Source of the DNA: Mycobacterium sp.
Lineage (GTDB): Bacteria; Actinomycetota; Actinomycetes; Mycobacteriales; Mycobacteriaceae
Length of the DNA: 40,698 nt
Assembly: GCA_025963385.1 (NCBI GenBank)
Contig: JAOPUT010000215.1
Coordinates: 1-40,698 of the forward strand
Direction of reading: 5' to 3'
Below the pieces are notes generated by a model. It was not told where the DNA came from and searched no databases. It saw only the letters and a list, made by a program, of their open reading frames with translations. The translations under genes were made by a program, and so were the position numbers. Below are positions 22,140-31,903 of the stretch, piece by piece; the stretch's first letter is position 1, and every line of letters starts with the position of its first letter.

Positions 22140-22988
22140 TTACTGATCGGTGAAGAGGTTGCGATGCTCGGCCACCCACTGCGCGAACGTCAGAGCCGGA
22201 CGGTCCAGGATCTTCTCGACGTCGTGGGTCACCAGCGCGGAACGCCCCACGGTTTCGGCCAGCAGCGCCATATAGGCGTCGGCGAACGCGGCGGAGAAGC
22301 CGATGCCGAGGAAGCGCCCTCGCACCACCTCCGGCGGCGCCTCCAGGTAGCTGAGTGGACGCCCCAGGACGGAGCCGATCACCTCGACGAGTTCGGCGTT
22401 GGTCAGCGCCTGTGGACCGGTGAGCGGAACCCGCTGCGCCAGAAGGTCATCGGTGAGTAGTGCATGGGTGGCGACGGCAGCGACGTCACCGTCGGCGATG
22501 GGCGCGGTGGACGCCGCCGCGTACGGGCCTCCGACGACGTCACCGGCGCGGATCTGAGGTGCCCACATGCCTGCGAAGTTCGTCGCGAACACGCTGGGGC
22601 GCAAGCTGACCCACTCCAGACCCGAGTCGACGGCGAGCTGCTCGACCTCCCGGTTGCGGTCGCCCCGAAACCGTGACGGCTGCCGCGAGAAGTCATCGTC
22701 GGCGTTGATGGCCGACAGGGCGACCAGCCGGGTCACGCCCGCGTGGCGCGCCGCGGCTACGGTCGCCTCGAGCTCGCCGCCCAGCGCCCTCGAGTTGAGG
22801 AAGACCGCGTCCGCTCCCGCCAACGCATCGAGCGCGGACGCGACCCGCGTGACACGTGGGGGCAAGGGCGCGGCGGGCCGCCGGGTGACGGCCCGCACCT
22901 GGATCCCTGCTTCGGACAGTTCGGCGACCAGCGGTGTGCCGACGTTCCCGGTCGCTCCGGTGACGACGATGGTTCTCAGTGAGGTCAT
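22140..22988 (-). CDS. NmrA-like NAD(P)-binding protein (atypical SDR)
   Basis: A 282-residue atypical SDR of the NmrA / NAD(P)H-quinone-oxidoreductase-like group. The Rossmann loop is VVTGATGNVGTPLV (8-21); a TRRP segment after the second strand suggests NADP. The middle contains VALSAINADDD and SLRPSVFATNF, typical of this family, in place of a strict YxxxK. Members act as redox sensors or reductases of small molecules. ATG 22988 is 9 nt downstream of a CGTC -10 box, part of the mirror-image ECF promoter shared with the sigma gene. Sigma factors with a SnoaL-like C-terminus are often beside genes for oxidoreductases or epimerases of this type, which agrees with it being a target. Confidence 0.85.
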   Translation of the reverse strand: MTSLRTIVVTGATGNVGTPLVAELSEAGIQVRAVTRRPAAPLPPRVTRVASALDALAGADAVFLNSRALGGELEATVAAARHAGVTRLVALSAINADDDFSRQPSRFRGDRNREVEQLAVDSGLEWVSLRPSVFATNFAGMWAPQIRAGDVVGGPYAAASTAPIADGDVAAVATHALLTDDLLAQRVPLTGPQALTNAELVEVIGSVLGRPLSYLEAPPEVVRGRFLGIGFSAAFADAYMALLAETVGRSALVTHDVEKILDRPALTFAQWVAEHRNLFTDQ

Positions 22989-22997
22989 GTAAGCAAG

Positions 22998-23060
22998 GAC
23001 GGGTCACCGGCGCGAAAAGTTACGCGGCCCACCTGTAACTTTTCCCGTCGCTGGTTCGTC
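22998..23060. promoter_or_regulatory. Mirror-image divergent ECF-type promoters
   Basis: GAAAAGTTAC (23014-23023) and GTAACTTTTC (23035-23044) form a perfect inverted repeat with an 11-nt centre. On the plus strand GTAAC (23035-23039)-N17-CGTC (23057-23060) points to the sigma gene. On the minus strand GTAAC (23019-23023)-N17-CGTC (22998-23001) points to the NmrA gene. CGTC is a common ECF -10 core, and the distances to the start codons are 8 and 9 nt, so both mRNAs are leaderless or nearly so. Confidence 0.8.
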
Positions 23061-23068
23061 GTACACGT

Positions 23069-23941
23069 ATGACCCCATCGTCTTCGGCGGAGCGCGACAT
23101 CGCGGCGGCGTGGCGTGAGCACCGGCCCTATCTGGTCAATCTCGCCTATCAGATGCTGAGCGACGTCGGCGAGGCCGAGGACGTGGCGCAGGAGGCGTTC
23201 CTCCGGTTGTCCAGCACCGACCTCGCCGAGATCGACGACGTCAGGGGCTGGCTCACCGTGGTGGCGGGACGACTGTGCCTGGACCAGTTGAGGTCCGCCA
23301 GGGCTCGGCTCGAGACGAAGATGTGGCCGGAACAGGAATCTGCTCTGGTCGAGGTCGACGTGATCGACGACCCCGCGGATCGCGTGACCCTCGACGACGA
23401 GGTCAGTACCGCACTGCTCGAGGTGCTGCGGCACCTGAGCCCCGGCGAGCGGGTCGCCTTCGTCATGCACGACGTGTTCGCGGTGCCGTTCGACGAGATC
23501 GCCGAGACCGTCGGGAGGCCGGTGGGGACGTGTCGTCAGCTGGCCCGTCGGGCGCGCGCCAAGTTCGCCGACGCAGCGCCCCGGCCGATCGACGTGGCGG
23601 GAGCCGAGCACCGCCGCGTCACCGAAGCCTTCATCACGGCGTGTGCCAACGGTGATCTCCGTGCGCTGACGGCGCTGTTGGACCCGGCCGTGTGGGGCGT
23701 CGGCACGGTGCTCGCCGACCCTGCGCCGCCGCCACAGGTCAACCATGGTCCGGACGACGTGGCGGTCAACCTGATGCGCTACCTCGGTGTCCGCGCGACC
23801 GTGGTGTCGGGGCCGCCGGGCGAGCCGGTGCTGCTGGCGTTCGACCGCGGTCGGCTGTTCGCGGTGGTGGTGCTCACGATCCGCGACGGGTTGGTGGCCA
23901 AGATCGAGGCCACCGCGGATCCCGCTGCCCGTCAGCCGTAG
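23069..23941 (+). CDS. sigI: ECF sigma factor, SigI-like, with SnoaL-like C-terminal domain
   Basis: A 290-residue extracytoplasmic-function sigma factor. Sigma-2 covers about residues 12-75 ([21 protein letters not shown] binds the -10 region). Sigma-4 covers about 115-170 ([24 protein letters not shown], then a recognition helix ending [11 protein letters not shown]). Residues 190-290 are an NTF2/SnoaL-like domain, which in such sigma factors replaces a separate anti-sigma protein and tunes activity. Length and the segment [12 protein letters not shown] agree with M. tuberculosis SigI as I remember it. No anti-sigma gene is adjacent. The identical GTAAC-N17-CGTC promoters on both sides suggest that it transcribes itself and the NmrA/F420-oxidoreductase operon. 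Its last 10 nt overlap the convergent dipZ gene. SigJ-type ECF41 is the alternative class. Confidence 0.82.
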   Translation: MTPSSSAERDIAAAWREHRPYLVNLAYQMLSDVGEAEDVAQEAFLRLSSTDLAEIDDVRGWLTVVAGRLCLDQLRSARARLETKMWPEQESALVEVDVIDDPADRVTLDDEVSTALLEVLRHLSPGERVAFVMHDVFAVPFDEIAETVGRPVGTCRQLARRARAKFADAAPRPIDVAGAEHRRVTEAFITACANGDLRALTALLDPAVWGVGTVLADPAPPPQVNHGPDDVAVNLMRYLGVRATVVSGPPGEPVLLAFDRGRLFAVVVLTIRDGLVAKIEATADPAARQP

Positions 23942-25662
23942 GTGAACGAGAACGCCTGCAGCCCCTTGCTCAGGCTCACGTCCACGTGCCCCGCATCGTC
24001 ACCGCCGCCGGCGACGATCTGACGCATGTTGGGAGGCCCGCTGACCGGAATCACCGACGTCTTGCCGTCCCGCGTGACCGTCACGTCGCCGCTGCCGCCG
24101 ACCACCAGATAGACGTTCTTGGCGTGGTAGTTCAGGGCGATGGTGGCGCCGTCGTCGACGGCGGTGGCGCCCTGGTAGTCCAGCGCCCACCGCCCCTTCA
24201 GCGCGAACGAGTCCTCGCCGAGCTGGGCAGGCAGCGCGAAGGTGGCCTCGCCCTGGTCGTAGACGCCCGCCCCGGCGTAGTTCACCACCTTGCCGACGCC
24301 GAAGTACGTCTCAGGGGTCGTCGGCGACGTCGGGGTGGTGTCCTGTCCCTCGGTCGCGGGGGGCAGGTCGATGCCCTTGTTGGCATCCGAGAGTAGTTGG
24401 CGGACGAGGTTTTCCGTGACGTCGTAGTCACCCTCGCCAAACTTGACGTGGCGGACGGTGCCCTGAGCGTCGATGAGGTACTCGGCAGGCCAGTACCGGT
24501 TGCGGTAGTTGGTCCAGGTGGACAGGTTGTTGTCCATCGCGATCGGATACTCGATGTCGAGGTCGGCGGCGCCGCTGGCGACGTTGGTGTCGACCTTCTC
24601 GAAGCCGTACTCGGGGGAGTGGACACCGATGACCTCGAAGCCCTTGTCCCGGTAGGCGTCGTACCAACCGACGACGTGCGGGATGGCGCGCTGGCAGTTG
24701 ATGCACGAGTAGGCCCAGAAGTCGATCAGAACGACCTTGCCGCGCAACGACTTCAAGTCGATGGGCGCTCCGCCGGGGGTGTTCAGCCACTTGGTGATGC
24801 CCTTGAGGTCCGGTGCCGTGCCGCAGCTTTCGAGTTGCTTGCCGCCGTTGGAGCAGTTCGAGAGTTGCGCGTTCTGGTCGTTGACGAGGCCGCCGAGGTT
24901 CAGCTTCTGCAGCTGCTCCTCACCCCCGACCTTCTCCTGCAGGGTTCCGGTGTAGTCAGGGATGGCGCGTTGCAGGACGGCAGGCAGATTGAAGACCAGC
25001 GCCACCGCCAACAGGATCGTCACGATCCCCGCGATGACCCGGATCTGGCGCTGCCGATTGCGGAACGCGGCGACGCGTTCGGCAACCCGACGGCCTGCGA
25101 GGGCGAAGAAGAGCAGCGGCAGCGCGGCTCCCACGGCGAACGACAGCGTCAGCGCGACCGTGCTCAACCCGATGGTGCCGGTGGCTCCTGCGACGACGAT
25201 CGCGGCGAGCACGGGGCCCGCGCATGGCACGTAGAGCACGCCGAGGGCGAGGCCGAGCCCGAATCCGTTCTTGCCGCTGCCAAACTGCTTCTGCGGCAGC
25301 TTGGAGAACGGCTTCTCCAGCAGGGCCTCGAACTGCGGGAAGATCAGCCCAAGTCCGATGGCCACCAGTGCGACGAGGGCGATCCAGCGGACGGCGTCCT
25401 GCGGCAGGTGCAGCAGTGACAGCAAGGCCGACCCGAGCAGGGTGACGACGCTGAAGCTCAGCACCAGCCCGGCGATGATCAGGTACGGCCGCAGCGCCTG
25501 CGACCGCGTCGGCGGCGCCTCGGTGGCGACCGCGCCGTCGCCTGCCGTCTCGCGCGTGCTCTGGGCGCCCGAGAAGAAGATGACCGGCAACACCGGCAGG
25601 ATGCACGGGGAGATGCCGGTGATCAGACCCCCGAGGAAGCCGATGGCGATCAGTGTGAACAT
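23932..25662 (-). CDS. dipZ: DipZ: CcdA-type membrane domain fused to extracytoplasmic thioredoxin-like domain
   Basis: A 576-residue thiol-disulfide protein. The N-terminal part (1-230) is a CcdA/DsbD-type six-helix domain with C20 in [11 protein letters not shown] and C147 in YVPCAGP, which pass electrons across the membrane. A segment with C270 and C280 follows. Residues 285-430 are a thioredoxin-like domain with [10 protein letters not shown] (C320 and C323). The C-terminal 130 residues are a beta-sandwich like the carbohydrate-binding module described for M. tuberculosis DipZ. It should supply reducing power to secreted proteins such as the neighbouring fasciclin antigens. It is shorter than M. 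tuberculosis DipZ, mainly at the N-terminus. A TAGTAT -10-like box (25715-25720) and a hairpin upstream suggest its own promoter. Confidence 0.92.
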   Translation of the reverse strand: MFTLIAIGFLGGLITGISPCILPVLPVIFFSGAQSTRETAGDGAVATEAPPTRSQALRPYLIIAGLVLSFSVVTLLGSALLSLLHLPQDAVRWIALVALVAIGLGLIFPQFEALLEKPFSKLPQKQFGSGKNGFGLGLALGVLYVPCAGPVLAAIVVAGATGTIGLSTVALTLSFAVGAALPLLFFALAGRRVAERVAAFRNRQRQIRVIAGIVTILLAVALVFNLPAVLQRAIPDYTGTLQEKVGGEEQLQKLNLGGLVNDQNAQLSNCSNGGKQLESCGTAPDLKGITKWLNTPGGAPIDLKSLRGKVVLIDFWAYSCINCQRAIPHVVGWYDAYRDKGFEVIGVHSPEYGFEKVDTNVASGAADLDIEYPIAMDNNLSTWTNYRNRYWPAEYLIDAQGTVRHVKFGEGDYDVTENLVRQLLSDANKGIDLPPATEGQDTTPTSPTTPETYFGVGKVVNYAGAGVYDQGEATFALPAQLGEDSFALKGRWALDYQGATAVDDGATIALNYHAKNVYLVVGGSGDVTVTRDGKTSVIPVSGPPNMRQIVAGGGDDAGHVDVSLSKGLQAFSFTYG

Positions 25663-25759
25663 GTCTTCTATTCGTTGCTAGGGCTGCGCCGGATCGGGTG
25701 GTCTGACATGAGAAATACTAGCTGTCAAAGAGTTTCGCGTGCAGAAGGAGCCCAGACGT

Positions 25760-25796
25760 GACAAGGCGGCCCGGCGCAGAGCCGGGCCGCCTCGTC
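25760..25796 (-). terminator. Strong hairpin after mpt70
   Basis: GGCGGCCCGGC (25765-25775) and GCCGGGCCGCC (25781-25791) pair perfectly around a GCAGA loop. The stem extends to 16 positions (25760-25796) with one A/C mismatch. It lies 14 nt past the mpt70 stop and should end the mpt83-mpt70 transcript before dipZ. Confidence 0.75.
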
Positions 25797-25810
25797 AGCG
25801 GACGTGCTGG

Positions 25811-26425
25811 CTACATCGCCGGAGGTGCAGGCGGCATCAGCACGGTGTCGATCATGTACACCGTCGCGTTGGCGGTCTGCACGCCACCGCACACCAGGCC
25901 GGCGTCGTTGACCTTCAGGTCGGCGCCGGAACCGGTCACGGTGACCTCGCCACCCTCGACCGTCTTGTGAGTGCCCACGACCTGCGAAGGGCTCAGCCGA
26001 CCGGGAACCACGTGATAGGTCAGGATGCTGGTCAGCAATGGCGCGTCGGTCTTGAGCGTGTCGATGGTCGCTGGCGCGATCTTCTTGAACGCGTCATCGG
26101 TCGGCGCGAACACCGTGAACTCGCCACCGTTGAGGGTGTCGACGAGGTTCACGTCGGGGTTCAGCTGGCCCGACACGGCCGCGGTCAGCGTCGTGAGCAT
26201 CGGGTTGTTCGACGCCGCGACGGCGACCGGGTCCATCGACATGCCCTGGACCGAGCCGGGGCCGGTCGGCACCTCCTTGGCGTAGGCGGCGCAGCTCGAC
26301 CCGACCAGACCGGCGGCGGGATCGGCCTGCGCGACGCCGGTCGACGCGAGCAGTCCGGCGACGGCCATCGCGGCGATGGAGGCGCCGGTGACGGCCTTCT
26401 TCGTCTTGTTCATGTTCATGCTCAT
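25811..26425 (-). CDS. mpt70: MPT70-like secreted fasciclin antigen
   Basis: A 204-residue secreted FAS1-domain protein. A Sec signal peptide covers residues 1-35 (positive start, hydrophobic [11 protein letters not shown], then VAQADP); no lipobox is present, so it should be released like M. tuberculosis MPT70 (193 residues). The FAS1 domain covers about 70-200 with [11 protein letters not shown] and TVYMIDTVL. Cys in SSCAAY and in VCGGV probably form the disulfide seen in MPT70. Together with mpt83 upstream (46 nt) it forms one transcription unit closed by a strong hairpin. In M. tuberculosis these antigens are under SigK; I could not find a convincing SigK site here. Confidence 0.9.
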   Translation of the reverse strand: MSMNMNKTKKAVTGASIAAMAVAGLLASTGVAQADPAAGLVGSSCAAYAKEVPTGPGSVQGMSMDPVAVAASNNPMLTTLTAAVSGQLNPDVNLVDTLNGGEFTVFAPTDDAFKKIAPATIDTLKTDAPLLTSILTYHVVPGRLSPSQVVGTHKTVEGGEVTVTGSGADLKVNDAGLVCGGVQTANATVYMIDTVLMPPAPPAM

Positions 26426-26471
26426 CTACTTTCGGGTTGTTTTATCTGTGTGAGTTCGGTTGCGGCGCTTG

Positions 26472-27161
26472 TTACTTGGCCGGCGGCATCAAGACGGTGT
26501 CGACCATGTAGACCGTCGCGTTGGCGGTGTGCACGCCACCGCAGACCAGGCCGGACTGATCGAACTTCAGGGCCTCGCCCGCACCCGTCACCGTGACCTC
26601 ACTGCCCTCGACTGTCTTGTGCGTACCTGCGACCTGTGCGGGGCTGAGCTGCCCCGGGATGACGTGGTAGGTCAGGATGCTGCTCAGCAGGGGAGCGTCG
26701 GTCTTGAGCTTCTCGAGGGTGGCCGAATCGATCTTGGCGAACGCGTCATCGGTCGGCGCGAGCACGGTGAACTGTCCACCGTTGAGGGTGTCGACCAGGT
26801 TCACGCCGGGGTTGAGCTTGCCCGAGACTGCGGCCGTCAGAGTGGTCAGGAGCGGGTTGTTCGACGCGGCGGTGGCGACCGGATCCTGGGCCATGCCCGT
26901 CACCGAGCCGGGGCCCTCGGGCACCTTCTCGGCGTAGCCGGCGCAGCCCGTGCCGACGAGATCGGCGGCGGGATCGGCGGCAGCCGTCATCGCAGGCGCG
27001 CTCGACGAGCTGCTGACCACACTGGAGGACATGCTGCTGGCGCCACTCGACACCGAACTGGCGGTCGAACTGGCCTCTTCCTTCGAGCACGCGGAAGTGC
27101 CGAGGACGGCGACGACGGTCAGGCCTGCTGCCGCAAATGCCCTGCGGTGAGCTGAATTCAT
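26472..27161 (-). CDS. mpt83: MPT83-like lipoprotein fasciclin antigen
   Basis: A 229-residue lipoprotein. The signal peptide ends in the lipobox LGTSAC with C25 as the acylation site. A Ser/Ala-rich linker (about 30-60) leads to the FAS1 domain (about 90-225) with [11 protein letters not shown] and TVYMVDTVL. It is about 75% alike to the adjacent MPT70-like protein by eye, a tandem duplication. It is anchored at the cell surface, whereas MPT70 is secreted. ATG 27161 follows GGAG. It is divergent from dxr, with 172 nt between the start codons. The order here is mpt83, mpt70, dipZ, whereas M. tuberculosis has mpt83, dipZ, mpt70. Confidence 0.9.
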   Translation of the reverse strand: MNSAHRRAFAAAGLTVVAVLGTSACSKEEASSTASSVSSGASSMSSSVVSSSSSAPAMTAAADPAADLVGTGCAGYAEKVPEGPGSVTGMAQDPVATAASNNPLLTTLTAAVSGKLNPGVNLVDTLNGGQFTVLAPTDDAFAKIDSATLEKLKTDAPLLSSILTYHVIPGQLSPAQVAGTHKTVEGSEVTVTGAGEALKFDQSGLVCGGVHTANATVYMVDTVLMPPAK

Positions 27162-27185
27162 GACGTGATCACTCCAATGTGTCTG

Positions 27186-27238
27186 GGACGGCGCGTTCCG
27201 CCGTCCTCATCGGGCATTCGCCGTGACGTCGTTCACGG
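27186..27238. promoter_or_regulatory. Two inverted repeats between mpt83 and dxr
   Basis: GGACGGCG-CGTTC-CGCCGTCC (27186-27206) has perfect 8-bp arms; CCGTGA-N6-TCACGG (27221-27238) has 6-bp arms. Both lie upstream of mpt83 on the minus strand. The first could fold in its leader RNA; the second is operator-like. No binding protein can be named. Confidence 0.4.
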
Positions 27239-27333
27239 ATGGCGTCCAGCCCCGGCACGTCACATTTGCGTCACAAGTCGATGGGAATCTGCTGGGAGTG
27301 GGCCGGCGCTCCGGCCAGGGGCACAATGGTTCG

Positions 27334-28497
27334 GTGACAACAGACCGTCTGCGCGTACTGGTACTGGGCAGCACCGGTTCCATCGGAACCCAGGCGCTCG
27401 AGGTCATCGCCGCGAATCCGGACCGCTTCGAGGTCGTCGGGCTGGCGGCAGGCGGCGGTAACCCCGACCTGCTGGCTCGTCAGCGCACCCAGACCGGTGT
27501 CACCGAGGTCGCCGTCGCGTCGACCGTAGCCGCCGAGCGGATCGGCGACGTCACCTACGTCGGCCCCGAGGCCGCCACCCGCCTCGTCGAGAACACCGAG
27601 GCCGACGTCGTCCTCAACGCACTGGTCGGAGCGCTGGGGCTGCGCCCCACCCTGGCCGCGCTCGAATCAGGCGCCCGGCTGGCACTGGCCAACAAGGAAT
27701 CGTTGATCGCGGGCGGCCCGCTGGTCTTGAAGGCGGCGGCGCCGGGGCAGATCGTGCCCGTGGACTCCGAGCACTCCGCGCTGGCGCAGTGCCTGCGCGG
27801 TGGTGCCGCCGAGGAGGTGGCGCGGCTGGTACTGACGGCCTCCGGTGGGCCGTTCCGCGGGTGGGCGGCGGCGGACCTCGAGGACGTCACCCCCGAGCAG
27901 GCGGGGGCCCATCCCACCTGGTCGATGGGCCCGATGAACACCTTGAACTCGGCGTCGTTGGTCAACAAGGGGCTCGAGCTGATCGAGACGCACCTGCTGT
28001 TCGGCGTTCCCTACGAGCGGATCGACGTCGTGGTCCACCCACAGTCGATCGTGCACTCGATGGTCACCTTCTTCGATGGGTCCACGATCGCCCAGGCGAG
28101 CCCGCCCGACATGCGGCTGCCGATCGCGTTGGCGCTGGGCTGGCCGGCACGCGTCCCCGGCGCGGCGCTGCCCTGCGACTTCACGACCGCCTCGACCTGG
28201 GAGTTCGAACCGCTCGACGACGAGGTGTTCCCGGCCGTGGCGCTCGCCAGAGAGGCAGGCAGCCGAGGCGGGTGCCTGACCGCGGTCTACAACGCCGCCA
28301 ACGAGGAGGCGGCCGCCGCGTTCCTCGACGGGCGGATCCGCTTTCCCTCGATCGTCCGGATCGTGGGCGACGTGCTGCGTGCTGCCGACCAGTGGGCGGG
28401 CGAACCCGCTACCGTGGATGACGTACTCGACGCGCAGGACTGGGCCAGGGACCGCGCGCGGCGGGCAGTCACACAGGAGGTCGTACCAACCCGATGA
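27334..28497 (+). CDS. dxr: 1-deoxy-D-xylulose-5-phosphate reductoisomerase
   Basis: A 387-residue enzyme of the MEP isoprenoid pathway that converts 1-deoxy-D-xylulose 5-phosphate to 2-C-methyl-D-erythritol 4-phosphate with NADPH and a divalent metal; it is the fosmidomycin target. GSTGSIG (12-18) binds [15 protein letters not shown] and VDSEHSA carry the metal-binding acids; HPQSIVHSM is the flexible loop region over the active site. GTG 27334 is chosen because the cofactor strand begins directly after it; CACAAT 6 nt before it may be a -10 for a leaderless mRNA. Its stop overlaps the rip1 start (ATGA). The order dxr-rip1-ispG is conserved in mycobacteria. Confidence 0.95.
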   Translation: MTTDRLRVLVLGSTGSIGTQALEVIAANPDRFEVVGLAAGGGNPDLLARQRTQTGVTEVAVASTVAAERIGDVTYVGPEAATRLVENTEADVVLNALVGALGLRPTLAALESGARLALANKESLIAGGPLVLKAAAPGQIVPVDSEHSALAQCLRGGAAEEVARLVLTASGGPFRGWAAADLEDVTPEQAGAHPTWSMGPMNTLNSASLVNKGLELIETHLLFGVPYERIDVVVHPQSIVHSMVTFFDGSTIAQASPPDMRLPIALALGWPARVPGAALPCDFTTASTWEFEPLDDEVFPAVALAREAGSRGGCLTAVYNAANEEAAAAFLDGRIRFPSIVRIVGDVLRAADQWAGEPATVDDVLDAQDWARDRARRAVTQEVVPTR

Positions 28498-29723
28498 TGT
28501 TCGTACTGGGCATTGTGCTGTTTGCACTGGCCATTCTGGTGTCGGTGGCGCTGCACGAATGCGGGCACATGTGGGTGGCGCGCGCCACCGGGATGAAGGT
28601 GCGTCGCTACTTCGTGGGGTTCGGGCCCACGCTGTGGTCGACCATGCGCCCCAACAAGCTCGGGTACACCGAGTACGGCGTCAAGGCCGTCCCGCTCGGC
28701 GGTTTCTGCGACATCGCGGGCATGACGTCGGTCGAGGAACTGGCGCCCGAGGACCGTCGGTACGCGATGTTCCGCCAGAAGGTGTGGAAGCGCGTCGCGG
28801 TGCTCTTCGCGGGTCCCGGGATGAACTTCATCATCGGGCTCGTCCTCCTCTACGGCATCGCGATCGCGTGGGGGCTGCCCAACCTGCATCCCCCGACCGC
28901 CGCCATCGTCGGCGAAACCGCTTGTGTGTCATCGGAAGTCACCAAGGGCAACCTGGGGGACTGCACCGGCCCCGGACCCGCCGCGCAGGCAGGCATCAAA
29001 CCGGGTGACACGGTCGTCAAGGTCGGCAACACCGATGTGAAGACCTTCGACGAGATGGTCGCCGCCGTTCGCAAGCTCAACGGTCCGACGCCGTTCGTCA
29101 TCCAGCGCACGGCCGACGGCCGGACCGTCGAGTCGACCGTATCCGTCACCCCCACCACGACTCAGCGGTGGACCAAGGAGGGCAACGGCGCGCCCACCGA
29201 GGTGAGTGCCGTCGGCATCGCCGCCGCGCAGTACGGACCCACGCAGTACAACGTGCTCTCGGCCGTACCCGCGACGTTCGCGTTCAGTGGCGACCTGGTG
29301 GTCGAACTCGGCAAGTCCCTCGCCAAGATCCCGACGAAGATCGGCGCGCTGTGGCATTCGATCGGTGGTGGCGAACGCGACCCCGAGACCCCGATCAGCG
29401 TCGTCGGCGCCAGCATCATCGGCGGCGACACCGTCCAGGCGGGGCTGTGGGTGGCGTTCTGGTTCTTCCTCGCGCAGCTGAACTTCGTGCTCGGCGCGAT
29501 CAACCTGCTACCGCTGCTGCCGTTCGACGGCGGTCACATCGCGATTGCCGTGTACGAGAAGATCCGCAATATGATTCGTTCGGCGCGCGGCAAGGTCGCC
29601 GCCGCCCCGGTCAACTACCTCAAGTTGATGCCCGCGACCTACGTCGTACTGGTCGTGGTGGGCGGCTACATGCTGTTGACCGTTACCGCTGACCTGGTCA
29701 ATCCGATCAGGTTGTTCCAATAA
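28494..29723 (+). CDS. rip1: Rip1-type site-2 zinc metalloprotease
   Basis: A 409-residue intramembrane protease of the RseP/Rip1 family that cleaves anti-sigma factors and other membrane substrates after a first external cut. HECGH (H21, E22, H25) in the first helix and D345 in LPFDGGH near the C-terminus are the zinc ligands and catalytic Glu. A PDZ domain lies at about 130-210, on the outer side. Four membrane helices are visible. Its start overlaps the dxr stop, and ispG begins 19 nt downstream, so the three form an operon. In M. tuberculosis Rip1 affects several sigma pathways and envelope lipids; targets here are not shown. Confidence 0.94.
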   Translation: MMFVLGIVLFALAILVSVALHECGHMWVARATGMKVRRYFVGFGPTLWSTMRPNKLGYTEYGVKAVPLGGFCDIAGMTSVEELAPEDRRYAMFRQKVWKRVAVLFAGPGMNFIIGLVLLYGIAIAWGLPNLHPPTAAIVGETACVSSEVTKGNLGDCTGPGPAAQAGIKPGDTVVKVGNTDVKTFDEMVAAVRKLNGPTPFVIQRTADGRTVESTVSVTPTTTQRWTKEGNGAPTEVSAVGIAAAQYGPTQYNVLSAVPATFAFSGDLVVELGKSLAKIPTKIGALWHSIGGGERDPETPISVVGASIIGGDTVQAGLWVAFWFFLAQLNFVLGAINLLPLLPFDGGHIAIAVYEKIRNMIRSARGKVAAAPVNYLKLMPATYVVLVVVGGYMLLTVTADLVNPIRLFQ

Positions 29724-29742
29724 GGCTCAGAAAGAAGTCACC

Positions 29743-30894
29743 ATGTCCGTCGGTTTGGGTATGCCGGCACCGCCCCCGCCGACGCTGGCCCCGCGCCGCA
29801 AGACGCGCCAGCTCATGGTCCGCGACGTCGGCGTCGGAAGCGATTACCCGATCGCTGTCCAGTCCATGTGCACCACCAAGACGCACGACATCAACGCGAC
29901 CCTGCAGCAGATCGCCGAGCTGACCGCGTCGGGCTGCGACATCGTCCGCGTGGCCTGCCCGCGGCAGGAGGACGCCGACGCACTCCCCGCCATCGCCAAG
30001 AAGGCGAACATCCCGGTGATCGCCGACATCCACTTCCAGCCGAAGTACATCTTCGCTGCGATCGACGCGGGCTGCGCGGCCGTCCGCGTCAACCCCGGCA
30101 ACATCAAGGAGTTCGACGGCCGGGTGAAGGAGGTCGCCAAGGCGGCCGGTGCCGCGGGCATCCCGATCCGCATCGGGGTCAACGCCGGGTCGCTCGACGC
30201 CCGCATGATGCAGAAGTACGGCAAGGCCACCCCGGAGGCTCTCGTCGAGTCGGCGTTGTGGGAGGCCTCACTGTTCGAGGAGCACGGCTTCGGCGACATC
30301 AAGATCAGCGTCAAGCACAACGATCCGGTCATCATGGTCGCGGCCTACGAACAGCTGGCCGAGCAGTGCGACTACCCACTGCACCTCGGTGTCACCGAGG
30401 CAGGCCCGGCATTCCAGGGCACCATCAAGTCCGCCGTCGCGTTCGGCGCGTTGCTGTCCAAGGGCATCGGCGACACCATCCGCGTGTCACTGTCGGCGCC
30501 TCCGGTGGAGGAGATCAAAGTCGGCAACCAGATCCTCGAGTCGCTGAACCTGCGGCCGCGTGGGCTGGAGATCGTGTCGTGCCCGTCGTGCGGGCGCGCC
30601 CAGGTCGACGTGTACACGCTGGCCAACGAGGTGTCTGCGGGCCTGGAGGGCATGGACGTCCCGCTGCGCGTCGCGGTCATGGGCTGCGTCGTCAACGGTC
30701 CCGGTGAGGCCCGCGAGGCCGATCTGGGCGTCGCCTCGGGCAACGGCAAGGGACAGATCTTCGTGCGCGGCGAGGTGATCAAGACGGTGCCGGAACAGAT
30801 GATCGTCGAGACACTCATCGAAGAAGCGATGCGCATTGCGGAGGAACGCGGTTCAGAGGATGCCAGCGGCACACCGGTTGTGACCGTAAGCTGA
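29743..30894 (+). CDS. ispG: (E)-4-hydroxy-3-methylbut-2-enyl-diphosphate synthase (flavodoxin/ferredoxin)
   Basis: A 383-residue iron-sulfur enzyme of the MEP pathway that converts methylerythritol cyclodiphosphate to HMBPP with two electrons. The [4Fe-4S] ligands are C280 and C283 in SCPSCGR, C315 in GCVVNGPGE, and E322. The N-terminal TIM barrel carries [16 protein letters not shown]. The length is that of the bacterial short form. ATG 29743 follows a GAAAGAAG site, 19 nt after rip1. With dxr it provides two MEP steps in one operon, and Rip1 sits between them, a long-conserved but functionally unexplained arrangement. Also called gcpE. Confidence 0.96.
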   Translation: MSVGLGMPAPPPPTLAPRRKTRQLMVRDVGVGSDYPIAVQSMCTTKTHDINATLQQIAELTASGCDIVRVACPRQEDADALPAIAKKANIPVIADIHFQPKYIFAAIDAGCAAVRVNPGNIKEFDGRVKEVAKAAGAAGIPIRIGVNAGSLDARMMQKYGKATPEALVESALWEASLFEEHGFGDIKISVKHNDPVIMVAAYEQLAEQCDYPLHLGVTEAGPAFQGTIKSAVAFGALLSKGIGDTIRVSLSAPPVEEIKVGNQILESLNLRPRGLEIVSCPSCGRAQVDVYTLANEVSAGLEGMDVPLRVAVMGCVVNGPGEAREADLGVASGNGKGQIFVRGEVIKTVPEQMIVETLIEEAMRIAEERGSEDASGTPVVTVS

Positions 30895-30976
30895 CCATGA
30901 CCCTGTGAGCGGAGTCACCGGAATCCGGTCACAGTGAGAACGTCGTAGAACAGAACATCGCCTCAGAAGGACCCCG

Positions 30977-31831
30977 ATGTCCGCACCTCCACTGTTTCGT
31001 CTCGCCGACGAGCGACGCGTCACAGTGGTGCGTGACGTCGCCATGGTGCGCCGCGTCCTCGACGAGGACCCCGTCGGATCCTGCATGGTCGCCTCCCGGG
31101 TCGCCGACCACGGCATCGACCCGACGGCGATCGGTGGCGAGATGTGGACAAGGCGCAGGCCCAGCGATTCGCTCTGCTTCGCAGGCGCGAACCTGATCCC
31201 GCTGCGGGGTGAGCTCGGCGACCTGACGGCCTTCGCCGACAAGGCGATGAGTGCCCCTCGTCGATGTTCGTCGCTGGTGGGCCGCACCGAATTGGTCATG
31301 CCCATGTGGCAGCGCCTCGAAAGGGCGTGGGGCCCTGCGCGTGACGTCCGCGATCATCAGCCCTTGATGGCGCTCTCCGGCGCCCCCCAATGCCCGATCG
31401 ATCCCCAGGTGCGCCCGGTGCGCATCGAGGAACTCGACGCCTATCTCGTGGCGGCCGTCGACATGTTCATCGGTGAGGTCGGCGTAGACCCCCGGATGGG
31501 CGATGGCGGCCGCGGTTACCGGCGCCGGGTCGCCGGTTTGATCACCGCTGGCCGGGCGTGGGCCCGGTTCGAGCACGGGCAAGTGGTGTTCAAGGCGGAG
31601 GTGGGTTCGCAGTCGCCCGCCGTCGGCCAGATCCAGGGCGTCTGGGTGCATCCCGACTGGCGGGGCAGAGGCATGGGCTCAGCGGGCACCGCCGCTCTCG
31701 CTCGCGCAGTGGTCCGCAGTGGGCGTACCGCGAGCTTGTACGTCAACGGCTACAACACCGTCGCGCGTGCGACCTACGCACGGATCGGGTTCACGCAGGT
31801 GGGTATCTTCGCCACCGTGCTGCTCGACTGA
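30977..31831 (+). CDS. GNAT acetyltransferase with DUF4081 N-terminal domain
   Basis: A 284-residue protein. The C-terminal half (about 140-284) is a GNAT N-acetyltransferase fold: QIQGVWVHPDWRGRGMGSAG contains the acetyl-CoA pyrophosphate loop RGRGMG, followed by YVNGYNTVARATYARIGF, the usual last helix and strand. The N-terminal 130 residues match the DUF4081 region that accompanies this family. It corresponds by position and layout to Rv2867c, which follows ispG in M. tuberculosis. ATG 30977 has AGAAGGA upstream. The acceptor substrate is unknown. The gap before it contains the palindrome ACCGGA-A-TCCGGT (30917-30929), which might regulate it or end the operon. Confidence 0.88.
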   Translation: MSAPPLFRLADERRVTVVRDVAMVRRVLDEDPVGSCMVASRVADHGIDPTAIGGEMWTRRRPSDSLCFAGANLIPLRGELGDLTAFADKAMSAPRRCSSLVGRTELVMPMWQRLERAWGPARDVRDHQPLMALSGAPQCPIDPQVRPVRIEELDAYLVAAVDMFIGEVGVDPRMGDGGRGYRRRVAGLITAGRAWARFEHGQVVFKAEVGSQSPAVGQIQGVWVHPDWRGRGMGSAGTAALARAVVRSGRTASLYVNGYNTVARATYARIGFTQVGIFATVLLD

Positions 31832-31889
31832 ACGCGACGATCACGGAACGGTCTCGGTGCGCCTACGGCGCGTTCGCCCCGCGCCCTCC

Positions 31890-31895
31890 TAACAT
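31890..31895 (+). promoter_or_regulatory. Leaderless -10 of the PBP gene
   Basis: TAACAT lies 8 nt before ATG 31904 in the 72-nt gap after the acetyltransferase gene. No ribosome site is visible, in line with a leaderless transcript. Confidence 0.45.
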
Positions 31896-31903
31896 CAGCC
31901 TCA

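Noticed and set aside
27162..27333. SigK promoter for mpt83/mpt70
   Set aside because: No CCATCC-type -35 with a CCGAAT-type -10 at proper spacing could be read upstream of mpt83 or mpt70.
30917..30926. ACCGGAATCC shared with 39985-39994 upstream of glnA4
   Set aside because: A single shared 10-mer found by eye in 40 kb is weak evidence of a common regulator; the flanking bases differ.
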